Shown here: positions 1 through 7,855 of the stretch, one piece after another
Position numbering within the stretch: position 1 is the stretch's first letter
Layout: every line of letters starts with the position of its first letter
NCBI GenBank assembly: GCA_031259805.1
Contig: JAIRKX010000126.1
Span: forward strand, 1-9,509
Length of the DNA stretch: 9,509 nucleotides
Source: Prevotellaceae bacterium
Lineage (GTDB): Bacteria; Bacteroidota; Bacteroidia; Bacteroidales; UBA932
Direction of reading: 5' to 3'
Translations under genes and position numbers: made by a program
The notes under the pieces: model-generated
Seen by the model: the letters and a program-made list of their open reading frames with translations, nothing else
The model's database searches: none
Told to the model about the DNA's origin: nothing

Positions 1-108
1 ACTAAATAATTTAATCAAAATTTCGCTCGGAGGACAGGAAGAAAACAGGGCAAAAACAAGAAATATATACACGGTTCACCTAAATATTAATTTTAAATTT
101 GTTATTCT

Positions 109-3100
109 ATGAAAAAAACATGCTGTTTTAGAGAGTTATTAATCCTCTCGTTATTTTTTGTCTTCTCGCTGTCGGCATTCGGGCAGAGTATCTCCGTATC
201 GGGGGTCGTAACCGATGCTTCTACGGGAGAAGCGGTATTTGGCGTAGCGGTTGTGGAGAAAGGAAGCAACAACGTAGCATTGACCGACGACAACGGCCGT
301 TACACCATTAATGTGCCCACGAACGCCATCCTGGTGTTTTCCTATGTGGGTTATACGACCCAAGAAGTGGGAGCTACGCGGGCAGTATTGGATATTGCCC
401 TTGTTCCGGAAGAACAGTTGCTGGACGAAGTAGTAGTAGTAGGGTACGGCATCCAGAAGAAGAGTTTGGTGACGGCTGCCATTGGTAAGGTAACGTCCGA
501 TGAACTTAATCTGATTAAGCCGTCGAGAATTGAAGATGTGTTGAAGGGCAAAGTGTCCGGCGTACAAATTACCCAAAGTTCCGGGCAGCCCGGGTCGGAT
601 TCGAAAATCCGTATTCGCGGTATCGGCACAGTGAACAACAGCGCCCCGCTATTTATTGTAGACGGAATGGCGGTCGACGGCGGTATCGACTATTTGAATC
701 CCGAAGACATTCAGTCGGTGGAAATTTTGAAAGATGCGGCCAGCGCCGCTATTTACGGTACACGTGGCGCGAACGGCGTTATTTTGGTAACCACCAAAAT
801 GGGTCGCGTCGGCAAAGCGTCCGTCAGTTATGATTTCAGCTTCGGGTGGCAAAATCCGTGGAAAAAGAAATCGGTGTTAAATGCGCGGGATTATATGGTG
901 ATCATGAACGAAGCCTCGATTAACGACGGCAACGCAGCCATGTATACTAAAGCACAAGTGGACGCCGCCGGCAATGGCACAGACTGGCAGGATGAAACAT
1001 TTAACTACAATGCGCCCGTGCAGAACCACCACGTGCGGGTAGAAGGCGGAAACGACCGGCTGCAATACTTCCTTTCGTTCGGCTATTTTAGTCAGGACGG
1101 TATTATCGGCGGGAATGTAGGGAAATCGAACTACGAACGCTGGAGTATCCGTTCCAATTCCGTGTATACGGTATTCGAGGAAACCGGACGGACGTTCCTT
1201 AGTAAAGTAAGAGTAGGCGTAAATGCCGGCTATTCGCGAGTGGTTTCGACCAGCGTAGATCCGAACTCCGAATATGGTTCCATCCTGGGCAGCGCGCTGG
1301 CATTCGACCCGACGCTCCCCGTCTATGCCGACGAGGCTACGGCGCAATCTATTCTGGAGCGCTATCCCGATGCCGTAACAGGCCCCGACGGACGGGTATT
1401 CAGTATCCCTCCGGGCGGTTTTCAAGAAATTGCCAACCCGGTGGCCATGTTGTATCAACCGCGTTCGGAAGTAGGGAACAGCGATAAATTCCTTTCTACC
1501 TTCTGGGGCGAAATCAACCTGCTGCCGGGACTGACGTTCAAGAGCAGCTTTGGCTCCGACCTCGCTTTTTGGGGAAACGACGGGTATCAATTCCCCTATT
1601 TCCTCGCTACACAAGGGAAGTATGTAACACAAAGTTCCGTTTGGAGCGAAATGAATCGTGGTTTTAAATGGCAGCTCGAAAATGTCCTGGCCTATGTCAA
1701 CACATTCGACATCGCCGGCCACAGCCACAGTCTGAGCGCCATCCTTGGGCAGTCGGCGCAACGGTACACCTCGCGTCAATTGGGCGGGAGCGACTACGAC
1801 CTGCCGGAACGCGACCCGCTGAAAGCCCACATCAATACCGCTATCGCCGACCGGAGCGACGAAAGAGTGTATGGCGGCATCGGCGACGTCGACCACTCGT
1901 CGCTGGCTTCTTACTTCGGGCGTATCGACTATAACTTCGATGAACGGTATATGGTGGAAGCATCGTTCCGTTACGACGGCTCATCGCGGTTCGGCCCTAA
2001 TAATAAATGGGCGCTGTTCCCTGCTGTTTCGCTTGGTTGGAATATCTGGAACGAGCCGTACCTTGCCAATATTCGCCCTGCATGGTTCGAGGCCTTGAAA
2101 CTTCGCTACAGTTGGGGTAAGAACGGGAACGAAAACATCGGCAACCTCCGCTACGCTGCCTTTCTTAACGGCGGACAAAACTACTATTTCGGCGGCGGCT
2201 ACAGCGTAGCGTCGGCCGGCAAAACCGGCACGATGTACGACGGCAGTTTCCTTTCGGCCCTGCCCAATCCCAGCCTGACATGGGAAGAGTCGATACAGAC
2301 CAATATCGGGTTAGATGCCCGCTTCCTGCACAGCGCCCTCACGTTTAGCGCCGATTATTTCTATAAGAAAACCGATAAGATGTTGATTGCCGTACCTATC
2401 AACGACTATGTAGGGATGGAGGCGCCCACCGGTAACGTCGGTGAAATGGAAAACTGGGGGCTGGAATTTGAAATCGGATGGAAAGGTAATGTCAATGATT
2501 TTAATTATTATGTATCGGCGAATGCCTCATACCTGAAAAATAAATTGATCAATTTGGGGAATGCCTCCGGCGAAAATGTCTATGAAAGTGCGGGCGCTTC
2601 GGGCGTCGGGGCCTTTATTAAAGGCTCGAACGGCGAAGTGTGGCCGTATTTCTACGGATACAAAACCGACGGCCTGTTCCAGACGATGGACGAAGTAAGG
2701 GCATACGTCAATAAAGACGGCGCCTTGCTGCAACCGGCAGCGCGTCCGGGCGACGTTCGTTTTGTAGACGTCAATGGCGACGGCGCGATTAATGACGACG
2801 ACCGGACAAAAATCGGCAAGGGAATGCCCGATTGGACATTTGGCCTTACGCTTGGCGCCGACTGGAAGGGCTTTGACCTAAACCTGTTCTTCCAGGGAAC
2901 AATCGGCAATGATGTATTCGATTTTGCCCAACGCGGCGATATTCGCGATATGAACCGTCCGACGTGGATTTTGGAACGCTGGCACGGCGAAGGTACTTCA
3001 AACCGCTTGCCCCGGATGACGCGGGAAAACCCCAATGCCAATTGGGCGTCTTCCGACTTGTATATTAAGAACGGCGCTTATATGCGGCTGAAGAGCGCAC

Positions 3101-3312
3101 AGCTGGGTTACACATTGCCCGCTTCGTTGACGAAAAAAGTGTCGATTCAACAACTGCGGGTGTTTATAGCCGCTGAAAATTTGCTAACCTTTACGGGCTT
3201 CGACGGGTTCGACCCCGAAGTAGCGACCGGCGAGTATACCCGGATAGGGGTTGATCGCGGCGTTTATCCGCAATCCCGCACCATCTCGGTCGGTTTTAAT
3301 CTTTCATTCTAA
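109..3312 (+). CDS. SusC/RagA-family TonB-dependent outer-membrane transporter
   Basis: This protein forms the outer-membrane barrel that imports oligosaccharides with energy from TonB, working with the SusD-like lid encoded next. In the 1067-residue product I see an N-terminal signal peptide (about 1-25, ending SAFG before Q26), a carboxypeptidase-regulatory-like beta-sandwich (about 28-100, with TDDNGRYTI and FSYVGY), a TonB-box-like LLDEVVVVGYG (104-114), a plug domain, and the SusC signature LKDAASAAIYGTRGANG (207-223). The rest is the beta-barrel, which ends in phenylalanine as such barrels do. An acidic DVNGDGAINDDD loop (887-898) is common near the C-terminus of this family. There is no STN domain, so direct FecR/sigma signalling through this transporter is not indicated. 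The ATG at 109 gives a clean signal peptide. The susD-like gene starts 20 bp downstream. Family assignment is secure. The beta-glucan substrate is inferred from the neighbouring GH16. Confidence 0.96.
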   Translation: MKKTCCFRELLILSLFFVFSLSAFGQSISVSGVVTDASTGEAVFGVAVVEKGSNNVALTDDNGRYTINVPTNAILVFSYVGYTTQEVGATRAVLDIALVPEEQLLDEVVVVGYGIQKKSLVTAAIGKVTSDELNLIKPSRIEDVLKGKVSGVQITQSSGQPGSDSKIRIRGIGTVNNSAPLFIVDGMAVDGGIDYLNPEDIQSVEILKDAASAAIYGTRGANGVILVTTKMGRVGKASVSYDFSFGWQNPWKKKSVLNARDYMVIMNEASINDGNAAMYTKAQVDAAGNGTDWQDETFNYNAPVQNHHVRVEGGNDRLQYFLSFGYFSQDGIIGGNVGKSNYERWSIRSNSVYTVFEETGRTFLSKVRVGVNAGYSRVVSTSVDPNSEYGSILGSALAFDPTLPVYADEATAQSILERYPDAVTGPDGRVFSIPPGGFQEIANPVAMLYQPRSEVGNSDKFLSTFWGEINLLPGLTFKSSFGSDLAFWGNDGYQFPYFLATQGKYVTQSSVWSEMNRGFKWQLENVLAYVNTFDIAGHSHSLSAILGQSAQRYTSRQLGGSDYDLPERDPLKAHINTAIADRSDERVYGGIGDVDHSSLASYFGRIDYNFDERYMVEASFRYDGSSRFGPNNKWALFPAVSLGWNIWNEPYLANIRPAWFEALKLRYSWGKNGNENIGNLRYAAFLNGGQNYYFGGGYSVASAGKTGTMYDGSFLSALPNPSLTWEESIQTNIGLDARFLHSALTFSADYFYKKTDKMLIAVPINDYVGMEAPTGNVGEMENWGLEFEIGWKGNVNDFNYYVSANASYLKNKLINLGNASGENVYESAGASGVGAFIKGSNGEVWPYFYGYKTDGLFQTMDEVRAYVNKDGALLQPAARPGDVRFVDVNGDGAINDDDRTKIGKGMPDWTFGLTLGADWKGFDLNLFFQGTIGNDVFDFAQRGDIRDMNRPTWILERWHGEGTSNRLPRMTRENPNANWASSDLYIKNGAYMRLKSAQLGYTLPASLTKKVSIQQLRVFIAAENLLTFTGFDGFDPEVATGEYTRIGVDRGVYPQSRTISVGFNLSF

Positions 3313-3332
3313 TCTTTTAAAAATATACGAAT

Positions 3333-4871
3333 ATGAAAAAATATACCTTTTTACTACTGATTATCGCGCTCGTGGGAGGCAGCCTTGTATCTTCCTGCGG
3401 AGACGATTTCCTGACCTCGTCGTCGTCTGAAAAACGGGCGTCGGGCGAAGCCGTTACGGAAACTATTCTGGTGTCGTTCCTGACATCGGCCTACCAGCCG
3501 CTACTGTTCGACAGCTATGCGGCCTTCAACTACAATTCTATTGTACTGATGTCCGATTTCCGGTCGGACGATGTGTACAAGGGCGGTGGCAGCGCCGACG
3601 ACCAGTTGTACCTCTATCACCTGTCGCTGTATACCTCGTCGCCGACGACCTCGCTCATCGGGCTGTGGACGATTTACTACAGCGGGCTGGCGCGTTGCAA
3701 CAATGTCCTGATGAACGTCGATGCGGCGGTAGGTGTTGCGCCGGAGAAACTGGAACAGTACCGCGCCGAAGCGCTTTTCCTGCGCGCTTACTATACGCAC
3801 CTGCTCTGGAAACTCTTCGGGAATATCCCGTACTTTACGGAACACCTGCAAGAGCCGTTTGTCGCCCCGCAATATTCCGCCGATGAAATCTACCAGTTCA
3901 TTATGGAAGACCTCGCGGTGGCCGGCGCCGAAGGAAAAATGGCCATGCGCACGACCGGCGCTGACCTCGGACGAGCCTCCCGTGCGGCGGCGCTGATGCT
4001 GAAGGCAAGGGTGGTACTCTACCAGAAAGACCAGTCGCGCTATGACGAAATTACGAACGACATGGCGACTATCATCCAAAGCGGCGCCTACGACCTGCTC
4101 CCCGACTTTGCCGCCATGTGGGAAGATGAAAACGAATTTTGCATCGAATCCATCTTTGAAAGCAACCAGTTGCCCGAAGGAAAATCGTGGGGAGCTGCCT
4201 GGCAAGGCTACGGCACCAACCTGCCGGCCTACGTATCGCCCGACGGGTTGCGAGACCCTGCCGGCGTATTTAAAGGTGGCTGGGGCTTTGCCCCTGTACG
4301 CCCGTCGGCATACGCTATCTACAGCGAACCGGGCGACACCCGCCGCGAAGGCTCTGTCAACGCATGGCCCGACGGATCGTATAACGTCCGCTTCCAAAAC
4401 ACCGGACTGTTTCTGCGTAAATACGCCGCCCGCGAAGGCTATAACCCGCCGCCGGGAGACCAGGACTTGAACTATGCGAACAACCTCCGTATCTTCCGCT
4501 ATGCCGAAACCCTGCTCAACTACGTCGAACTGGTAAAGATGCACGGACAAAGCGAAAAACAAGGCGTGAGCGCGGATCAAATGCTGACAAAACTGCGCGC
4601 CCGCGCCTTCGCCGGCACCGCGCCCGCACTGACGCCTACCGCCGACAACATCAAACTGGAACGCCGCCGCGAATTCCTCGGCGAAGGAATGCGTTTCTGG
4701 GATTTGATACGCTGGGGCGACGCCGAACGGATTTTAACAGAAAACGACCCGGCCAACAACTCTATCCGCACTTTTGCCGAATGGAAAAAATACTTGCCCA
4801 TCCCGCAAAGCGAAATAGACAAAGCCAAGGGAACAGCCTACGAACTGCAACAAAACCCCAACTGGCAATAA
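3333..4871 (+). CDS. SusD/RagB-family glycan-binding surface lipoprotein
   Basis: This is the surface lipoprotein that pairs with the SusC-like channel and acts as its substrate-binding lid. The 512-residue product starts with a lipoprotein signal peptide: VSSC places the lipidated cysteine at residue 22, followed by GDDFL, an acidic stretch like the Bacteroidota surface-export signal. The N-terminal part is the helical TPR-like SusD region (for example WTIYYSGLARCNNVL). The C-terminal RagB/SusD domain carries the hallmark ERRREFLGEGMRFWDLIRWG (443-462) and ends with LPIPQSEID and QNPNWQ, matching the usual family ending. Length is normal. The gene lies 20 bp after the transporter and 34 bp before the PKD lipoprotein, which suggests co-transcription. 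Family assignment is secure. The ligand is inferred from the neighbouring glucanase. Confidence 0.96.
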   Translation: MKKYTFLLLIIALVGGSLVSSCGDDFLTSSSSEKRASGEAVTETILVSFLTSAYQPLLFDSYAAFNYNSIVLMSDFRSDDVYKGGGSADDQLYLYHLSLYTSSPTTSLIGLWTIYYSGLARCNNVLMNVDAAVGVAPEKLEQYRAEALFLRAYYTHLLWKLFGNIPYFTEHLQEPFVAPQYSADEIYQFIMEDLAVAGAEGKMAMRTTGADLGRASRAAALMLKARVVLYQKDQSRYDEITNDMATIIQSGAYDLLPDFAAMWEDENEFCIESIFESNQLPEGKSWGAAWQGYGTNLPAYVSPDGLRDPAGVFKGGWGFAPVRPSAYAIYSEPGDTRREGSVNAWPDGSYNVRFQNTGLFLRKYAAREGYNPPPGDQDLNYANNLRIFRYAETLLNYVELVKMHGQSEKQGVSADQMLTKLRARAFAGTAPALTPTADNIKLERRREFLGEGMRFWDLIRWGDAERILTENDPANNSIRTFAEWKKYLPIPQSEIDKAKGTAYELQQNPNWQ

Positions 4872-4905
4872 ACAATCAATTTTTACTTTAAAAAACAATA
4901 CTACC

Positions 4906-6414
4906 ATGAAAAAAATAGGTAAATATAGCTTTCTTGCGCTACTGGCCTTATGCGCCATAGCCGCCTGCAGCCCGCAGGAATTTGATGACTATTCGATGGG
5001 CACACCCGACAGCCTTACGCCGGAGCAAATATCATTCACGGCCACGCCGTCGGCGACCAGCCCAAACATCATCGCCTTTACTAATACATCCGGCCTGAAG
5101 CGCTCGCACGCCGTACACTGGGACTTGGGCAACGGCGCTACGGCCAGAGGCGAAACCGCCACAGGCATGTACCCGATGAGGGGTATCTACGTAGTGTCGA
5201 TGAGCGTCTACGCACCCGACGGATCGCTGGTGGTCAAAACCGAAAACCTGATTATCGCCAACGACGATTTCTCGTTAGTCGATTCGCCCGTATACAACAA
5301 ACTGACCGGAGGCATCGACAACCCCGATGGCAAAACGTGGGTATTCGACCAACACAATAACTTTACGCAGGAGGTGGCCGACGCCTTGGGAAAAGACATC
5401 CGGGGACACATGGGCTTAGGTCCTGCCGGCGGCTACGACCAGTCGTGGTGGGGCGCCGGCGCGAACGATAAACAGGCAACGGAATTATACAAATTCAAAT
5501 TCACCTTTAAACAGTCCGGCACGCAATTGATTATTCAAAACAACGGAAAAGGATACGGACGCTGGGCCTGCGCCAACGGGCAACCGGGCGCCGTGCAGGA
5601 CGGCGACGATTCGGTCTTCGACTATACCGGAGGCGCCTACAGCTTCTCTATTACCGAACCCGTGGGCGGATACCCGACGCTGACCATCTCGCCCAATGCC
5701 ATTTTCGGATACTATGCCTGCAACAACGACTTTGAAATTATTTACCAAACGGAAGGCGCCATGGCATTGCGTGTGCTCAATACGACCGAAAACCAGGACT
5801 GGGTTTTCATCTTCTGCCGCGAAGACCTGAACATCGCCGAACCGCCGGAGCCGCCGATTGTAAAAGAACTGCGGGAAGTGGCCTTATTCGAAGATTTTGA
5901 AGGCAACGAGTTGTCGATTGACTGGGTCGCGGAAAATATGGGCAGTTTAAGCTCCATGCCCTACCAAAACCCCGCGCCGGTGCCCATCAACTCATCGAAC
6001 AAAGTAGCCCTCTACCAGAAATCGACCGACTTCTACTCCAACCTCTCGTTTACCACCCGCGACTACCTGTTCGACCTCACGACACTGAACAAAATCCGCG
6101 TCAAGGTATTCATCCCTTCGTACAACGACTACACGACGGAACATGCCGTAGCCGGCGACTGGATTAGCAATAAAAAACTCTTGCCGCAATTAGCCGTCAA
6201 ACTGCAAGACAGCTCAAGAGGAGGCAACGCATGGGAAACCCAAACCGAAATAGTCCACACGGTCTCCGAATTAGACAAATGGACAGAGTTGGTCTTTGAC
6301 TTCTCGTCGGTAGCCGCCCGGACAGACTATGACAAGATCGTCGTACAGTTCGGCGCAGAAGGACACGCCGGAGCAGGCATCTTCTTCTTCGACGATTTCT
6401 CGTTTGACCGGTAA
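4906..6414 (+). CDS. PKD-domain lipoprotein, probable surface glycan-binding protein
   Basis: This is probably a non-catalytic surface glycan-binding protein, in the position SusE/SusF-like proteins take after susD. The 502-residue product has a lipoprotein signal with IAAC (Cys21), then SPQEFDD. A PKD domain spans about 40-118, with WDLGNG (72-77) standing for the usual WDFGDG and a YPMRGIYVVSMSV strand. A middle domain (about 120-307) contains KTWVFDQ, GHMGLGPAGG and WWGAGANDK, motifs I associate with PUL-encoded lipoproteins next to GH16 enzymes. A PPEPP linker (about 313-317) leads to a C-terminal beta-sandwich resembling a carbohydrate-binding module (about 322-502). That module begins with a FEDFEG strand and ends IFFFDDFSFDR. 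I see no catalytic motif. Glycan binding is inferred from architecture and context. The middle and C-terminal domains have no family name I can give with certainty. Confidence 0.85.
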   Translation: MKKIGKYSFLALLALCAIAACSPQEFDDYSMGTPDSLTPEQISFTATPSATSPNIIAFTNTSGLKRSHAVHWDLGNGATARGETATGMYPMRGIYVVSMSVYAPDGSLVVKTENLIIANDDFSLVDSPVYNKLTGGIDNPDGKTWVFDQHNNFTQEVADALGKDIRGHMGLGPAGGYDQSWWGAGANDKQATELYKFKFTFKQSGTQLIIQNNGKGYGRWACANGQPGAVQDGDDSVFDYTGGAYSFSITEPVGGYPTLTISPNAIFGYYACNNDFEIIYQTEGAMALRVLNTTENQDWVFIFCREDLNIAEPPEPPIVKELREVALFEDFEGNELSIDWVAENMGSLSSMPYQNPAPVPINSSNKVALYQKSTDFYSNLSFTTRDYLFDLTTLNKIRVKVFIPSYNDYTTEHAVAGDWISNKKLLPQLAVKLQDSSRGGNAWETQTEIVHTVSELDKWTELVFDFSSVAARTDYDKIVVQFGAEGHAGAGIFFFDDFSFDR

Positions 6415-6446
6415 TCGTAAACCCGAATGACAGGTGCATTGTTTCC

Positions 6447-6536
6447 CGTCATTGCGAACGGCGAGGCACGAGCCGTGAAGCAATCCAGTGAGTTTGTTCT
6501 TTCTGGATTGCTTCGGGCTACGTCCTCGCAATGACG
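6447..6536. repeat. 90-bp dispersed hairpin repeat (CGTCATTGCGA family)
   Basis: This is an interrupted inverted repeat. Outer arms are CGTCATTGCGA (6447-6457) and TCGCAATGACG (6526-6536). Inner arms are GAAGCAATCCAG (6477-6488) and CTGGATTGCTTC (6503-6514), around a 14-nt T-rich loop. Both arm pairs match perfectly, and the parts between them are unequal. From memory, repeats with these two cores occur between genes in many unrelated bacteria, and no protein is encoded here. A second, interrupted copy lies at 9133-9349. As RNA it would fold strongly, so it could shield the 3' end of the upstream operon mRNA or weaken read-through into the GH16 gene. That role is inference. Confidence 0.85.
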
Positions 6537-6578
6537 TGCATGGGCATTCGCCCTCGCAATGACGCGCATTGGCATTCG
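6523..6578. repeat. 28-bp tandem duplication at the edge of the hairpin repeat
   Basis: Two adjacent 28-bp units (6523-6550 and 6551-6578) match at 25 of 28 positions. Each contains the CCTCGCAATGACG end of the hairpin repeat followed by GCAT-rich sequence ending GGCATTCG. The right terminus of the hairpin element has therefore been duplicated together with its flank. The following bases, TCCT, may be the stub of a third unit. Confidence 0.75.
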
Positions 6579-6646
6579 TCCTTTCAGGCAAGGCGTGCTA
6601 AATGCGACCATTTGAAATGCACCTCCGATAAATGATATTTAATAAT

Positions 6647-6654
6647 TACCTTTG
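6647..6654 (+). promoter_or_regulatory. Candidate Bacteroidota -7 promoter box for the GH16 gene
   Basis: TACCTTTG fits the TAnnTTTG -7 consensus of Bacteroidota housekeeping promoters. It lies 26 bp before the GH16 start codon, which would give a leader of about 20 nt. No good TTTG -33 box is found at the expected 19-21 bp spacing; the TTTG at 6611-6614 is too far away. The box could let the glucanase be transcribed separately from the operon upstream. Confidence 0.45.
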
Positions 6655-6680
6655 CGAACGATTATCAAATACAAATATCA

Positions 6681-7790
6681 ATGAATATGACCTCTTGTTT
6701 TTTCCTGCTGATCGCCTTATGGAGCGCGGCAGCATGTGGAGCCAATACGGATACGCCGGTAACGCCCGCCGGCGAACTGTCCGTATCGCCCCCGCAGCTG
6801 ACCGTGCTCCCGCAGGCGGGCAGCGCAACGATCGTCGTTACGGCTAACGCCGAATGGTCGGTTACCTCCGATAAAGACTGGTGCACCTACATGCCCTACA
6901 TGGGGTACGCGGGCTCCACAACAGTGAAAATCACGACTACGACCAACTACACCGGCCACGACCGTATCGCTACGCTCACCTTCCGCTCAGGCGCATTGGT
7001 GCAAACCTACACCGTTACGCAACAAGGCGAAGAACTGAATATCGACACGCCGCCGGGATACACCCTCGTATGGCGCGACGAATTTGACGCCCCCCGCAGC
7101 CTCAACGGCGCCGCCGCCCTCCCCGACCCCGGCAAATGGTGGTACGAAACCGGCGCCGGCGGCTGGGGCAACAACGAACTGCAAAACTACATCCCCGCCC
7201 TGTCGGGCAGCGACACCTGCGCTGCACAGTACGACGGCATCCTGCGAATCACCGCCCGAAAACGGGGCAATCAAGTACTCTCCGTACGAATGAACACCCA
7301 CGAAAGCTGGCTCTACGGATACTTCGAAGCGCGCCTCAAACTGCCCGGCGGGCGCGGTACATGGCCTGCATTCTGGATGATGCCCGCCAACTTTACCGCA
7401 TGGCCCGACGACGGCGAAATCGACATCATGGAAGAAGTCGGATACCGCCCCAACTACGTATCGTCGACCATCCACTGCAAAGCCTACTACCACGGCGCCG
7501 GCACACAACAAGGAGCGGAAAAATACGTCCCCACTGCCGAAACCGATTTCCACGTCTATGCCGTCGAATGGACGCCCGACTACATACGCGGATTAGTCGA
7601 CGGCGTCAGCTACTTCCAATTCCCCAACGACAAACGGGGCAACAAAGACACATGGCCATTCAACGCCCCCTTCTACCTCAAGTTGAACCTCGCATGGGGC
7701 GGCAACTGGGGCGGCGCCGAAGGCGTCGACGAAGCCGCCCTGCCCGCACGCTACGAAATCGACTATGTAAGGGTATTTCAAAAAAATTAA
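6681..7790 (+). CDS. BACON-domain GH16 endo-beta-glucanase lipoprotein (laminarinase-like)
   Basis: This is a surface-anchored endo-glucanase predicted to cleave beta-1,3- or mixed beta-1,3/1,4-glucan with retention of configuration. In the 369-residue product a lipoprotein signal ends AAAC (Cys19). A BACON domain covers about 32-116 (LSVSPPQLTVLP, AEWSVTSDKDWCTY, YTVTQQGEE). The GH16 domain runs from about 127 (YTLVWRDEFDAP) to the end (YEIDYVRVFQKN). Family hallmarks are GWGNNELQNY (161-170), GTWPAFWMMP (226-235) and the catalytic GEIDIMEE. In that motif E246 is the expected nucleophile, D248 the assisting residue and E251 the acid/base, the ExDxxE form of laminarinase-type GH16. All catalytic residues are present. 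A second ATG two codons in (6687) is also possible. The exact linkage specificity cannot be read from sequence. BACON domains are usually mucin-binding or spacer modules, and here probably hold the enzyme off the membrane. Confidence 0.94.
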   Translation: MNMTSCFFLLIALWSAAACGANTDTPVTPAGELSVSPPQLTVLPQAGSATIVVTANAEWSVTSDKDWCTYMPYMGYAGSTTVKITTTTNYTGHDRIATLTFRSGALVQTYTVTQQGEELNIDTPPGYTLVWRDEFDAPRSLNGAAALPDPGKWWYETGAGGWGNNELQNYIPALSGSDTCAAQYDGILRITARKRGNQVLSVRMNTHESWLYGYFEARLKLPGGRGTWPAFWMMPANFTAWPDDGEIDIMEEVGYRPNYVSSTIHCKAYYHGAGTQQGAEKYVPTAETDFHVYAVEWTPDYIRGLVDGVSYFQFPNDKRGNKDTWPFNAPFYLKLNLAWGGNWGGAEGVDEAALPARYEIDYVRVFQKN

Positions 7791-7801
7791 ATTTTTTTAT
7801 G

Positions 7802-7809
7802 TAACTTTG
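7802..7809 (+). promoter_or_regulatory. Candidate -7 promoter box upstream of the hairpin array
   Basis: TAACTTTG matches the TAnnTTTG consensus exactly and lies just after the GH16 stop codon. A weak -33 candidate, TTTC, is at 7776-7779 with a 22-bp spacer, slightly longer than usual. Transcription from here would run through the 42-bp hairpin array and on to the DUF6261 gene at 8136, giving that gene a long structured leader. Confidence 0.45.
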
Positions 7810-7855
7810 GCCGAAATTAATGATACTTTTTACTAAAACCGTTTATTATCATCGT

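Noticed and set aside
94..101. TAAATTTG as a -7 promoter box for the SusC gene
   Set aside because: It fits TAnnTTTG but lies only 7 bp from the ATG, which would leave almost no leader. The region is AT-rich enough for a chance match.
2..112. Open frame across the first 108 bases as the tail of an upstream gene
   Set aside because: One forward frame is open, but its translation is low-complexity and AT-driven, it overlaps the SusC start, and it resembles no known protein end.
877..1896. Long minus-strand open frame inside the SusC gene, and a similar one at 3501-4580 inside the SusD gene
   Set aside because: Both lie wholly within well-recognised + strand genes, and their translations show no domain, signal or family pattern. 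They follow from the codon use of the real genes.
6632..6847. Small + strand open frame overlapping the GH16 start
   Set aside because: It overlaps the GH16 signal peptide and BACON region in another frame and has no recognisable features.
7780..7798. Inverted A/T run at the end of the GH16 gene as a terminator
   Set aside because: Arms AAAAAAATT and AATTTTTTT pair perfectly, but with only A-T pairs and a 1-nt loop. No GC stem precedes the T run, and the first arm lies in the coding region.
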